From Sphaerotilus uruguayifluvii (lineage in GTDB: Bacteria > Pseudomonadota > Gammaproteobacteria > Burkholderiales > Burkholderiaceae_C): 64,000 nt of DNA. Of the stretch, positions 39,093 to 47,719 are shown piece by piece. The notes beneath the pieces are model-generated. The model had not been told where the DNA came from and made no database searches. It worked only from the letters and a program-made list of their open reading frames with translations. The position numbers and the translations under genes were made by a program. Position 1 is the stretch's first letter. Each line of letters starts with the position of its first letter. The stretch is taken from assembly GCF_013294065.1 (NCBI RefSeq), contig NZ_JABSNM010000021.1, forward strand, positions 24,218 through 88,217, written 5' to 3'.

Positions 39093-40545
39093 TGACGAAG
39101 CAGGTGCCGCCGCCCTCGCGGCCCTCGCAGCGCACCCTGCCGCCGTGGCGCTCGGCGATCTGGCGCACCAGCGACAGCCCGAGGCCGACGCCGCCCGCGC
39201 GCTCGGCATGGCCGGGCAGGCGGTAGAAGGGCTCGAAGATGCGCTCGCGGAACTCCGCCGGCACGCCGGGGCCGCGATCGCGGATGCTGATCTCGATGCG
39301 GCCGTCCGGCAGCGTGCCGACGTCGGCCGAGACCTCGTCGCCGCCGTAGCGGCGCGCGTTCTCCAGCAGGTTGCGCAGCGCGCGGCGCAGCAGCCGCTCC
39401 TCGCCGAGCACCTGCACCTCCTCGCCGCCGGCCTCGGCCCCGACCCGCGCGGCCTCCTCGACCAGCAGGCCGAGCAGATCGACCAGCTCGGGCTGCATGT
39501 CCGAGCGCGCATCGAGCCGGCTGGCCAGCAGCACCTCCTCGACCAGCTCGTCGAGCTCGCGGATGTCGCGGTCGATCTCGCGGCGCAGTTCCTCGTGCTG
39601 GGCCGGATCGGCATGGTCGAACATCGACACGGCCATCTTCAGCCGCGCCAGCGGCGAGCGCAGCTCATGGCTGGCGTTGGCCAGCAGCGAGCGGTTCGAA
39701 CGCACCAGGTCCTCGATGCGCTGCGCCGCCTGGTTGAAGCTCGCGGCCACGGCAGCGACCTCGTCGCGCCCGCGGGCATCGACGCGGTGCGACAGCCGGC
39801 CGCTGCCGAAGAGCTCGACGCCACGCTGCAGGATCTCGAGCCGGCGCGTCAGCCGGCGCACCACCGGATAGGCCCCGGCGGTCACCGCGACGAACAGTGC
39901 CCCGAGCAGCAGCAGCACGCCGGTGGCCTCGTCGAGCAGGCCCGGCCCGCCCAGGCCGAGCCGGTCGAGCGGCCCCGGCCCGCCCAGCGGCGGACCGAGA
40001 TCGAAGGGGCGTCCGCCCGGCGGCCGACCGTCCTGGTCCGGCCCGCCGGATCCGCCAGGTCCACCGGGTCCGGGCGGACCGTGGCCATGCCCCGGGCCAT
40101 GACGGCCGCCCTTGTCCCCCTTGAGCTTGATCTTCAGCGTCCACAGCACCCGGCCGTCGGGCAGGCGCGAGGCCAGCGCCACCTCGGACTCGGGCCGGCC
40201 GCGCTCGTCGACGATGCGTCGGTAGACCGGGGATTCGGCGATGCGGCGCCCGCCGGCGTCGTCGAGCGCCAGCGGCAGCTTGAGCTGGTGCGACCAGTCC
40301 AGCAGCGCATCGCGCTGCTCGTCCTCGGGCGCACCGGCCGCCGGCAGGCTCTTCTCGATCAGCGCGGACATCGCCCGGGTGCGGTCGAGCACCGCGGCCT
40401 CGATGCGCCCTTCCTCGGCCGCGGCATGGCGACGGAACAGCACCGCGGCGATCAGCGCGAACACCAGCAGCACCGCAACGACGGTGAAGTAGATGCTCAG
40501 ATAGAGGCTGCGCACCCCCGTGTCGCGACGCCAGCGCCAGCGCAT
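39031..40545 (-). CDS. Sensor histidine kinase with Gly/Pro/His-rich periplasmic insert
   Basis: 504 aa. Membrane helix 1 lies at about residues 12-36 and helix 2 at about 202-226. The periplasmic part between them contains a low-complexity run (about residues 138-200) rich in Gly, Pro, Asp and His (pieces such as GGRHGPGHGHGPPG). Next are HAMP (about 226-280), the phospho-acceptor H-box NASHELRSPLARLK with His near 293, the N-box LRNLLENARRYGG, G1 RDRGPGVP and G2 GGVGLGLSLV. It pairs with the OmpR-type regulator encoded 40 bp upstream. The His/Asp-rich insert could bind a metal, but this is only inference. Confidence 0.9.
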   Translation of the reverse strand: MRWRWRRDTGVRSLYLSIYFTVVAVLLVFALIAAVLFRRHAAAEEGRIEAAVLDRTRAMSALIEKSLPAAGAPEDEQRDALLDWSHQLKLPLALDDAGGRRIAESPVYRRIVDERGRPESEVALASRLPDGRVLWTLKIKLKGDKGGRHGPGHGHGPPGPGGPGGSGGPDQDGRPPGGRPFDLGPPLGGPGPLDRLGLGGPGLLDEATGVLLLLGALFVAVTAGAYPVVRRLTRRLEILQRGVELFGSGRLSHRVDARGRDEVAAVAASFNQAAQRIEDLVRSNRSLLANASHELRSPLARLKMAVSMFDHADPAQHEELRREIDRDIRELDELVEEVLLASRLDARSDMQPELVDLLGLLVEEAARVGAEAGGEEVQVLGEERLLRRALRNLLENARRYGGDEVSADVGTLPDGRIEISIRDRGPGVPAEFRERIFEPFYRLPGHAERAGGVGLGLSLVRQIAERHGGRVRCEGREGGGTCFVITLPSPMLGDDAPALGRHSG

Positions 40546-40585
40546 GACGGACAGACCTTCCTGGAGGCGGCGGCGAGACGGCCGC

Positions 40586-41293
40586 TCAGGCCGCGTCGGC
40601 GTCCTGCTTGCGCGCGAAGACGTAGCCGGAGCCGCGCACCGTCAGGATGCGGCGCGGGTTCTTCGGATCGTCCTCGATCGCGGCGCGGATGCGCGAGACA
40701 TGCACGTCGATGCTGCGGTCGAAGGCCTCGATCGGGTGGCCCTTGAGCGCATCCATGATCTGGTCGCGCGAGAGGACCCGGCCGGGGCTGCGCGCCATCA
40801 CCTGCAGGATGTCGAACTGGTAGCTGGTCAGCTCGCAGATGCGGCCATCGACCCGCACCTGGCGGGCGTTGACGTCGACCTCGAGCCGGCCGAAGCGCAG
40901 CACCGCATCATCGCCCAGCGGCGTGGCGCGGCGCAGCAGCGCCTTGATGCGCGCGAGCAGCTCGCGCGGCTCGAAGGGCTTGGGCAGGTAGTCGTCGGCG
41001 CCGAGCTCCAGACCGATGATGCGGTCCATCGGCTCGCCGCGCGCGGTCAGCATCAGCAGCGGCAGGCTGCGCAGGCGCGGATCGGCGCGCAGCTCGCGCG
41101 TCAGGTCCAAGCCGTCGCCGTCGGGCAGCATCAGGTCGAGCACCAGCACGTCGAAGAGCTCGCGCTGCAGCCGTGCGCGCCCCTGCGCGAGATCGCCAGC
41201 CACGGACACCTGCAGACCGGCCGAACTCAGGTAGGAACTGACCATGCCGGTCAGCCGGGCATCGTCGTCGATCAGGAGGACTCGGGCGCTCAT
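40586..41293 (-). CDS. OmpR/PhoB-family response regulator
   Basis: 235 aa. A receiver domain (residues 1-118) has the acidic pair in LLIDDDARL, phospho-acceptor Asp in VLDLMLPDGDG near residue 52, and Lys in LPKPFEPREL. A PhoB-type winged-helix domain (about 135-230) follows, with the turn TSYQFDILQVMARSPGRVLSRDQIMD and the ending RTVRGSGYVF-like LTVRGSGYVFARK. It should be phosphorylated by the kinase downstream in the same operon. The target genes are unknown. Confidence 0.93.
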   Translation of the reverse strand: MSARVLLIDDDARLTGMVSSYLSSAGLQVSVAGDLAQGRARLQRELFDVLVLDLMLPDGDGLDLTRELRADPRLRSLPLLMLTARGEPMDRIIGLELGADDYLPKPFEPRELLARIKALLRRATPLGDDAVLRFGRLEVDVNARQVRVDGRICELTSYQFDILQVMARSPGRVLSRDQIMDALKGHPIEAFDRSIDVHVSRIRAAIEDDPKNPRRILTVRGSGYVFARKQDADAA

Positions 41294-41400
41294 GGGGGAA
41301 TCGGAGGAACGGGCTGTCTCGGGGAGCATGCAGTATCGTCGATCGCCGACGTCATCCGGTCGTGCAGCCGCTGTAAAGAAGATGTGCCGGCCGGCACGCC

Positions 41401-41781
41401 TCAGCCGCCCGCCTCCAGCATCGCCTCGACCCGGCCGAGCAGGTCGATCGGACTGAACGGCTTGACGAGACAGGCATCGGCCCCGGCCTGACGGCCGGCC
41501 TCCAGATCCTCGCTGCGTCCGCGAGCGCTCAGCAGCAGCACCTTCAGCCCGGCGTGCCGCGGATCGGCGCGCAGACGTCGGCAGACCTCCAGCCCGTCGA
41601 GCGCGCCGGGCATCATCACGTCGAGCAGCACCAGATCAGGCCGGAGCGCCTGCGCCTGCGCCAGCGCCGACTCGCCGTCGGCCGCCTCGTGCAGCTCGTG
41701 CTCGCCCATCTCCAGCGTCATCCGGATGAACCGGCGAATGTCGATCTGGTCCTCGACGATCAGGATGCGGCGGATGCTCAT
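41401..41781 (-). CDS. Single-domain response regulator
   Basis: 126 aa, only a receiver domain. It has the acidic residues in ILIVEDQIDI, the phospho-acceptor Asp in LVLLDVMMPG near residue 54, Ser in LLLSARGR, and the conserved Lys in LVKPFSPIDLL. There is no output domain, so it acts through a partner, like CheY or Spo0F. It sits between the OmpR-type pair and an HTH-receiver protein, all leftward. Confidence 0.88.
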   Translation of the reverse strand: MSIRRILIVEDQIDIRRFIRMTLEMGEHELHEAADGESALAQAQALRPDLVLLDVMMPGALDGLEVCRRLRADPRHAGLKVLLLSARGRSEDLEAGRQAGADACLVKPFSPIDLLGRVEAMLEAGG

Positions 41782-41835
41782 GCCCGGATCTCTTCCTCGT
41801 GGCGCGATGAAGCGTTGCAGTCACTGGATGGACGA

Positions 41836-41856
41836 AGGGCCGGCGGTGCCGGCCCT
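41836..41856 (-). terminator. Perfect hairpin downstream of the HTH-receiver gene
   Basis: AGGGCCGGC-ggt-GCCGGCCCT, a 9-bp perfect stem with a 3-nt loop, 30 bp after the 41886 stop. There is no T tract, so it is a candidate terminator or processing site. Confidence 0.4.
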
Positions 41857-41885
41857 GGATGCGGATCGGACTCAGCGCACCGGAC

Positions 41886-42536
41886 TCACTGCACGCCTTC
41901 GGCGTGCACGCTGCGTCCCATGCGGATCATCTCCGATTCCACCCAGGCACGCACCGCGATCGCCGGCGCCGGCTGGTGGATCACGCGCACGCGCTCGGGC
42001 AGGCCGCCGCGCTCGGCGATCTGGTGCGGCGTCTGGCTGGTGATCGCCAGCACCCGCAGCGAGCCGTACTCGTTCAGGCTGGAGAGCGTCAGCAGCATCG
42101 CGTAGCCGTCGATGTCAGGCATGGCCAGATCGGTCACCAGCAGGTCCGGCGACTTGCGGCCGAGCTGCAGCAGGCCGGTGTAGCCGTTGTTGGCTCCGCG
42201 CAGCGCCACGCTCGGGCCGAGCGGCTGCAGCACCTCCTGCCAGAGCTGCAGCTGATCGACGCTGGAGGCGATCAGCAGGACATCGAGCGGCGCGTTGGCC
42301 GACGAGGGCGAGGACAGCGAGGTCGGAGCCGCCGGACGCAGACCGCTGCGCTGCGCCAGCGCCTCGACGGCGGACAGGCGGATGCGGCGGTGACCACCCG
42401 GGGTTCGACCGGCCGGCAGCGTGCCGGCCTCGACCCACAGCTGGACCGTGCGCAGCGACACGCCGAGCCGCAGCGCGGCTTCGCGGGTCGTCAGCAACGG
42501 ATCCAGAGGATCTTGAGCAAAATGGGGACGGGACAT
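41886..42536 (-). CDS. MerR/excisionase-type HTH protein fused to a degenerate receiver
   Basis: 216 aa. Residues 15-65 are a helix-turn-helix of the excisionase/MerR type (LTTREAALRLGVSLRTVQLW, then GTLPAGRTPGGHRRIRLSAV). After a Ser/Ala linker comes a receiver-like domain (about 88-205). Its presumed acceptor Asp is kept in LLVTDLAMPDIDGY, but the acidic pair at the first strand is replaced (LLIASSVDQ) and the conserved Lys is missing (IHQPAP). Phosphorylation is thus doubtful; ligand or protein binding may replace it. The order DNA-binding then receiver is the reverse of the usual response regulator. Confidence 0.82.
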   Translation of the reverse strand: MSRPHFAQDPLDPLLTTREAALRLGVSLRTVQLWVEAGTLPAGRTPGGHRRIRLSAVEALAQRSGLRPAAPTSLSSPSSANAPLDVLLIASSVDQLQLWQEVLQPLGPSVALRGANNGYTGLLQLGRKSPDLLVTDLAMPDIDGYAMLLTLSSLNEYGSLRVLAITSQTPHQIAERGGLPERVRVIHQPAPAIAVRAWVESEMIRMGRSVHAEGVQ

Positions 42537-42796
42537 GGCAGGGGCCCTCTAAAACACAGATCGGGCGAGCTCGTCTGACCGAGTTCGCGAGTCTCCAGCT
42601 CATCTTTTTGCGGCTTGCCCGGGTCATCGGCAGCGCGCTTCCCCTGCTGTAGGACTGGAAGTTTCAAAGTGTGACGTATTTCGCGGCTCAATTACGAATT
42701 ATGCGCACCCAATATGATGAATATTTGCAACAAACCCCCTGATTTGCGGGTACGGATCGTACCAAAAAAGCGCGAAAAATCGCCCCGGGACGCGAC
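42537..42796. promoter_or_regulatory. Divergent region between the HTH-receiver gene and greB
   Basis: 260 bp, markedly AT-rich (about 42660-42790) for this genome. It contains a perfect inverted repeat GGTACG-gat-CGTACC at 42749-42763, followed by six A residues and about 35 bp before the greB ATG. It is a likely operator site for a dimeric regulator, possibly the divergent HTH protein (inference). Confidence 0.5.
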
Positions 42797-43366
42797 ATGA
42801 GCAAGGCATTCATCAGCAATCAGGCATCTGACGACGACGAAGACGATTTTCAAGGCCTGCCGCCCCTGCCTGCCGGTACACGAAATTACATGACGCCGCA
42901 AGGGTGGCGGCAGCTGCGCGCCGAGCTGATGACGCTGCTCGACGTGGAGCGGCCGAAGGTCGTCGACACGGTGTCCTGGGCGGCGAAGAACGGCGACCGC
43001 TCGGAGAACGGCGACTACCTCTACGGCAAGAAGCGCCTGCGCGAGATCGACCGGCGCATCCGCTACCTGACGCGCCGGCTCGACATCGCCGAGGTCGCCG
43101 ATCCGTCGGCGCACCACGGCAAGGACCAGATCTTCTTCGGCGCGACCGTCACCTATGCCGACCCGCAAGGGACCGAGCACACCATCACGATCAAGGGCAT
43201 CGACGAGGCCGACAGCCTGCACGGCGAGGTCAGCTGGATCGCGCCGATCGCGCGGGCGCTCCTGAAGGCCCGCGAGGGCGACGAGGTGACGCTGATGACC
43301 CCGGCCGGACTGCAGCGCATCGAGGTGCTGGAGGTGCGCTATCCCGCCCCGGGCGAGGCGGGCTGA
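42797..43366 (+). CDS. greB: Transcription elongation factor GreB
   Basis: 189 aa. After a 30-residue acidic extension comes the coiled-coil N-domain (MTPQGWRQLRAELMTLL to RYLTRRLDIAEV) with the acidic tip GDRSENGDYLYGKKRLREID. The FKBP-like C-domain follows (QIFFGATVTYADPQG, WIAPIARALLKAREGDEV). GreB restarts backtracked RNA polymerase by stimulating transcript cleavage. The motif order GDRSENGDYxYGK is diagnostic for GreB over GreA. It is tail-to-tail with spoT, only 3 bp apart. Confidence 0.94.
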   Translation: MSKAFISNQASDDDEDDFQGLPPLPAGTRNYMTPQGWRQLRAELMTLLDVERPKVVDTVSWAAKNGDRSENGDYLYGKKRLREIDRRIRYLTRRLDIAEVADPSAHHGKDQIFFGATVTYADPQGTEHTITIKGIDEADSLHGEVSWIAPIARALLKAREGDEVTLMTPAGLQRIEVLEVRYPAPGEAG

Positions 43367-43369
43367 AGC

Positions 43370-45814
43370 TCAGGGCCGGATGCGCGCCACGCGCATCACC
43401 GACGGGCTGCGCCGCACCACGCGCAGCACGTCGGCCAGATGCTGGCGATCGCGCACCGCCAGCGTCAGCTTCAGCTCGGAGGTCTCGCCGGCGCGCGTCG
43501 GATCCATGTCGATGTGGGCGATGTCGGCCTCGGCCAGGCTCACCGCCTGGGCCACCTCGGCCAGCACCCCGGTGCCGTTGCGCACCAGGACGCCGACCGC
43601 GGTGCGGAAGGCGCGCACCGGCTGATCCGACCACTCGACGCCGAGCCAGCGCTCCGGATCGCGCTCGAACAGCCGCTTGCCGACCGAGCACTCGGCGGTG
43701 TGCACCGTCAGGCCCTCGCCGCGGCCGAGGTAGCCGACGATGTGATCGCCGGGAATGGGCTGGCAGCAGGTGGCGAGCTGGATCGTCGCGTTCTCGCTGC
43801 CGTCGATGACGATCGTGCCCTGGGTCGGCGCCTCGCTGTCGACCGCGTAGCGGCCCATCGACAGCGTGACCGCATCGGGCCGGCGGCCCTGCTCGACCAT
43901 CTGGCGTGCCAGGCGCTTTGCGACGATGACGGCGATCTTGCGGCCCAGGCCGATGTCGACCAGCAGCTCGCGCCGGTTGCGGTTGCCGCTCCAGCGCACC
44001 AGCGACTGCCAGAGCTGCGCGTCGGCCTCGCTGAGGTCGCTGTCGTCGACGCCGGGCAGCGGCAGGCCCTCGGTGCGCAGCGCCTGCGCGAGCAGCTTCA
44101 GGCCGAGGTCGTAGGACTCCTCGGCCTCCATGTTCTTCAGGTGATGGCGGATCTTCGAGCGGGCCTTGCCGGTGCGCACGAAGTTGAGCCAGGCCGGATT
44201 GGGCCGGGCCGACGGGGCGGTGATGATCTCGACCACGTCGCCCGAGGACAGCGCGGTGCGCAGCGCCACCGGCTCGCCGTTGACGCGCGCAGCCACGCAG
44301 TGGTCGCCCACGCGCGAGTGGATCGCATAGGCGAAGTCGACCGGCGTGGCGCCGCGCGGCAGCGCCAGGATCTTGCTCTTCGGCGTGAAGACGTAGATCG
44401 AATCCGGGAAGAGGTCGATCTTGACGTGCTCGAGGAACTCGGCCGAGTCGCGCGTCTCGCTCTGGATGTCGACCAGCGACTGCAGCCACATCGTGCCCAG
44501 ATGCTTGGTGTCGGGCCGGTTGTCGGGCGCCTCGCTGCCGTGGCTGGTCTTGTACATCCAGTGCGCGGCGATGCCGGCCTCGGCCACCGCGTGCATCGCG
44601 GCGGTGCGGATCTGGAACTCGATCGCCGTGCCCAGCGGGCTGACGACGGTGGTGTGCAGCGACTGGTAGCCGTTGGCCTTCGGGATGGCGATGTAGTCCT
44701 TGAAGCGCCCCGGCACCGGCTTGTAGAGCTGGTGCAGCACGCCCAGCGCCAGATAGCACTCCGGCAGCGAGGCCACCACCAGGCGGAAGCCGAAGATGTC
44801 GCTGACCTGCGCGAAGCTCAGGTGCTTTTCGCGCATCTTCGTGTAGATCGAGTGGACGGTCTTCTCGCGGCCGTAGACCTGCGCGGGCACCTCGGCCTGC
44901 GTCAGCGCGAGCTCCACCTCCTGGCGCACCCGCTCGACCAGGTCGCGCCGGTGGCCGCGCGCCTTCGCCACGGCCTTGGACAGCGCCGCGTGGCGCCACG
45001 GGCTCAGGAAGCGGAACGACGCCTCCTGCAGCTCGCGGTAGCACTGGTTCAGGCCGAGCCGGTGCGCGATGGGCGCGTAGATCTCGAGCGTCTCGCGCGC
45101 GATGCGGGCGCGCTTGTTCGCGGCCATCGCCTCCATCGTGCGCATGTTGTGCATGCGGTCGGCGAGCTTGATCAGGATGACGCGCACGTCGCGCGCCATC
45201 GCCAGCAGCATCTTGCGGAAGGACTCGGCCTGCGACTCCTCGCGGGTCGAGAACTGCAGCTTGTCGAGCTTGGTCAGGCCGTCGACGATGTCGGCGGTGG
45301 CCGCGCCGAAGCGCTCGACCATCTCGGCCTTGGTGATGCCGCAGTCCTCCATCGTGTCGTGCATCAGCGCGGCCATGATGGCCTGCGCATCGAGCTTCCA
45401 GTCGGCGCACAGGCCGGCGACGGCGATGGGATGCGTGATGTAGGGCTCGCCGCTGGCGCGGAACTGGCCCAGGTGCGCCTCGTCGGCGAAGCGGTAGGCC
45501 TCGCGCACGCGGCGGATGTCGTGCTCGTCGAGGTAGTCGAGCTTGGCGGTCAGCACCGCGAAGGAGGCGGTGCTGGCGCCATGCGCGCCCGGCACGGCGT
45601 CGATCACCGGTGCCACCGGCTTGCCGACACGCTCGCGCAGGCGCTGGCGACCGGCCAGCTCGAGCCGCGTGTCCTCGGCGATCGGGATCGCGTCGGACTC
45701 GGGCAGCTGGGTCTCGGGGAACAGCTCGTGATCGGCCGCTCCGGCCTTGCCTCCCGTCCGTCGCCACGACGGGAAGAACATGCGACGCAGGACATCAGCA
45801 GTGCGGGACACCAT
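43370..45814 (-). CDS. spoT: Bifunctional (p)ppGpp synthetase/hydrolase SpoT
   Basis: 814 aa. An N-terminal extension (about 70 residues) precedes the HD hydrolase domain with ALMHDTMEDCG near residue 150 and an intact HD motif. The synthetase domain follows (YGREKTVHSIYTKMREK, then YQSLHTTVVSP and EFQIRTAAMHAVAE near residue 400). TGS (YVFTPKSKILALPRGATPVDFAYAIHS) and a C-terminal ACT domain complete the long RSH architecture. The intact HD box argues for hydrolase activity, so this is SpoT/Rel rather than a pure RelA. It is last in yicC-gmk-rpoZ-spoT, the standard proteobacterial order. Confidence 0.95.
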   Translation of the reverse strand: MVSRTADVLRRMFFPSWRRTGGKAGAADHELFPETQLPESDAIPIAEDTRLELAGRQRLRERVGKPVAPVIDAVPGAHGASTASFAVLTAKLDYLDEHDIRRVREAYRFADEAHLGQFRASGEPYITHPIAVAGLCADWKLDAQAIMAALMHDTMEDCGITKAEMVERFGAATADIVDGLTKLDKLQFSTREESQAESFRKMLLAMARDVRVILIKLADRMHNMRTMEAMAANKRARIARETLEIYAPIAHRLGLNQCYRELQEASFRFLSPWRHAALSKAVAKARGHRRDLVERVRQEVELALTQAEVPAQVYGREKTVHSIYTKMREKHLSFAQVSDIFGFRLVVASLPECYLALGVLHQLYKPVPGRFKDYIAIPKANGYQSLHTTVVSPLGTAIEFQIRTAAMHAVAEAGIAAHWMYKTSHGSEAPDNRPDTKHLGTMWLQSLVDIQSETRDSAEFLEHVKIDLFPDSIYVFTPKSKILALPRGATPVDFAYAIHSRVGDHCVAARVNGEPVALRTALSSGDVVEIITAPSARPNPAWLNFVRTGKARSKIRHHLKNMEAEESYDLGLKLLAQALRTEGLPLPGVDDSDLSEADAQLWQSLVRWSGNRNRRELLVDIGLGRKIAVIVAKRLARQMVEQGRRPDAVTLSMGRYAVDSEAPTQGTIVIDGSENATIQLATCCQPIPGDHIVGYLGRGEGLTVHTAECSVGKRLFERDPERWLGVEWSDQPVRAFRTAVGVLVRNGTGVLAEVAQAVSLAEADIAHIDMDPTRAGETSELKLTLAVRDRQHLADVLRVVRRSPSVMRVARIRP

Positions 45815-45875
45815 GCTTCACTCTAGCGTGTCCCGGGCCGGAACGGGAATCAAGGGCAGCAGGCCGGACCGGCGC

Positions 45876-46079
45876 TCAGGTCGGGACCTTGCGCAGCATC
45901 TCGACGCCGACCTGGCCGGCGGCGATCTCGCGCAGCGCGGTCACGCCGGGCTTGTTCTTGGTCTCGACCTTCGGGGCATGGCCCTGGCTGAGCATGCGGG
46001 CGCGATAGGTCGCGGCCAGCACCAGCTGGAAGCGGTTGGGAATCTTCTGCAGACAGTCTTCGACGGTGATGCGTGCCAT
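45876..46079 (-). CDS. rpoZ: RNA polymerase omega subunit
   Basis: 67 aa. [28 protein letters not shown] is the family start (in pieces: [21 protein letters not shown]), followed by the typical conserved tail. It helps assemble RNA polymerase and forms part of the ppGpp site, matching its position before spoT. 22 bp after gmk. Confidence 0.95.
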   Translation of the reverse strand: MARITVEDCLQKIPNRFQLVLAATYRARMLSQGHAPKVETKNKPGVTALREIAAGQVGVEMLRKVPT

Positions 46080-46101
46080 GGTGGGTCTTTTCTTCCGCAG
46101 T

Positions 46102-46773
46102 TCAGGAGAGTTGGAGGGCGTCGAACACGGCCGGACGGCTGCGACGCTGGGTCGAGTATTTTAGCCGCTGGGCATGCACGATGGTCTTGAGGTCGAACAG
46201 CGCGGTGTCGAACAGCGCGTTGACGACGATGTAGTCAAAGTGGCGCGCCTGCGCGACCTCGTGCCGGGCGTTGATCATGCGCTGCTCGATGACCTCGGCG
46301 GCGTCCTCGCCGCGCCGGCGCAGGCGCTGCAGCAGCTCCTCCCACGACGGCGGCAGGATGAAGATCAGCACCGCGGCCGGGAAGATCTGCTTGATCTGCA
46401 GCGCGCCCTGGAAGTCGATCTCCAGCACCACGTCCTCGCCGGCCTGCAGGCGGCGCTCGATGGCGGCGCGCGAGGTGCCGTAGCGGTTGCCATGGACCTG
46501 GGCCCACTCGAAGAAGTCGCCGCGGTCGATCATCGACTGGAACTCGTCCTGGCCGACGAACCAGTACTCGCGGCCGTGCTGCTCCTGGCCGCGCGGCGCG
46601 CGCGTGGTGTGCGAGACCGACACCATCAGCCGGGCGTCGAGCTCGAGCAGCGCCTTGACCAGGCTGGACTTGCCGGCGCCGCTCGGAGCGGAGACGACAT
46701 AAAGGTTGCCCGGATAGTCAGGCTGCACGGCGGCGGGATTCGGCGTGTTCATGGCGGAGTTGTCGGCACTCAT
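46102..46773 (-). CDS. gmk: Guanylate kinase
   Basis: 223 aa including about 20 residues before the P-loop. Walker [16 protein letters not shown] near residue 29, [22 protein letters not shown] (GMP binding), and the lid [14 protein letters not shown]. It phosphorylates GMP to GDP with ATP. The ATG at the start overlaps the yicC stop (ATGA), which supports this long form; an internal ATG 21 bases later is the alternative. Confidence 0.95.
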   Translation of the reverse strand: MSADNSAMNTPNPAAVQPDYPGNLYVVSAPSGAGKSSLVKALLELDARLMVSVSHTTRAPRGQEQHGREYWFVGQDEFQSMIDRGDFFEWAQVHGNRYGTSRAAIERRLQAGEDVVLEIDFQGALQIKQIFPAAVLIFILPPSWEELLQRLRRRGEDAAEVIEQRMINARHEVAQARHFDYIVVNALFDTALFDLKTIVHAQRLKYSTQRRSRPAVFDALQLS

Positions 46774-47690
46774 TCGATGTTCTGGACCTGTTCGCGCATC
46801 TGCTCGATGGCGACCTTCATCTCGACCGAGATGCGGGTGAGCTCGAGCGCGGCGGACTTCGAGCCCAGCGTGTTGGCCTCACGGTGCAGCTCCTGGATCA
46901 GGAAGTCGAGCCGCTTGCCCAGCTCGCCGCCCTGGCGCAGCAGCCGGGCGATCTCGTCGAGGTGGGCCTGCAGCCGGCCCAGCTCCTCGGCGACGTCGAT
47001 GCGGATCGCGAAGGCCGCGGCCTCCGACATCGCCCGCTCGGCCAGCGCCTCGGCCGGCACGCCCTGCGAGGCCCCGGCGGCGACCAGCGCCTCGTTCCAG
47101 CGCTCGAGGAAGCGCTGGCGCTGACGCTCGACCACCTGCGGCACCAGCGGCGCGGCCTGCGCGGCGAGCTGGCGCAGCGCCTCGACCCGCTCCATCAGGA
47201 TGGCGACCAGGCGCTCGCCCTCGCGGGCGCGGGCCTCGCGCAGGCGCACCACGCACTGCTTCGCGGCCTCGGTGGCCGCCTCGTCGAGCACCGGCGCCGG
47301 TGCGGTCGAGCGGCACCACTGCAGCGCTTCCTGCACGCTCATCGGCGCGGACTGCGGCAGCGCCGCCAGCACCGCCGCCTGCAGCGCGCCCAGCCGGGCC
47401 AGCTGCCCGGCCGCGGGCGCGCGCACCTCGGCGTCGGCGCGCTCGCCATGCAGGCGCAGCTCGATCTTGCCGCGCTTGAAGGCCTGCGTGAGCTGCTCGC
47501 GCAGGCCCGGCTCGAGCGCGCGCAGCTCGTCGGGCAGGCGCAGCGTCAGGTCGAGGAAACGGCTGTTGACCGAGCGCAGCTCGACGGTCACGGCCCCGGC
47601 GCCGGCTGCGCCCGATTCGGTGTTTTCCCCGGTCGGATTACCGGTGCCGGCACTGGCACTGGCATAACCGGTCATGCTGTAAACTGGCAT
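46770..47690 (-). CDS. yicC: YicC-family endoribonuclease/stress protein
   Basis: 306 aa. The conserved start SMTGYASAS, then [22 protein letters not shown], and the C-terminal [22 protein letters not shown] (DUF1732) are all present. YicC proteins are ribonucleases acting on some small RNAs. An insert of about 20 Gly/Ala/Thr-rich residues (14-33) interrupts the first conserved block. The start codon is only 29 bp from the divergent kinase gene. Confidence 0.92.
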   Translation of the reverse strand: MPVYSMTGYASASAGTGNPTGENTESGAAGAGAVTVELRSVNSRFLDLTLRLPDELRALEPGLREQLTQAFKRGKIELRLHGERADAEVRAPAAGQLARLGALQAAVLAALPQSAPMSVQEALQWCRSTAPAPVLDEAATEAAKQCVVRLREARAREGERLVAILMERVEALRQLAAQAAPLVPQVVERQRQRFLERWNEALVAAGASQGVPAEALAERAMSEAAAFAIRIDVAEELGRLQAHLDEIARLLRQGGELGKRLDFLIQELHREANTLGSKSAALELTRISVEMKVAIEQMREQVQNIE

Positions 47691-47719
47691 CGCGGACTTC
47701 GCCCAAGCAAAACACGATT

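Noticed and set aside
43439..45826. 795-aa plus-strand frame opposite spoT
   Set aside because: Antisense shadow; composition is His/Arg/Gln/Val-rich and no domain is recognisable.
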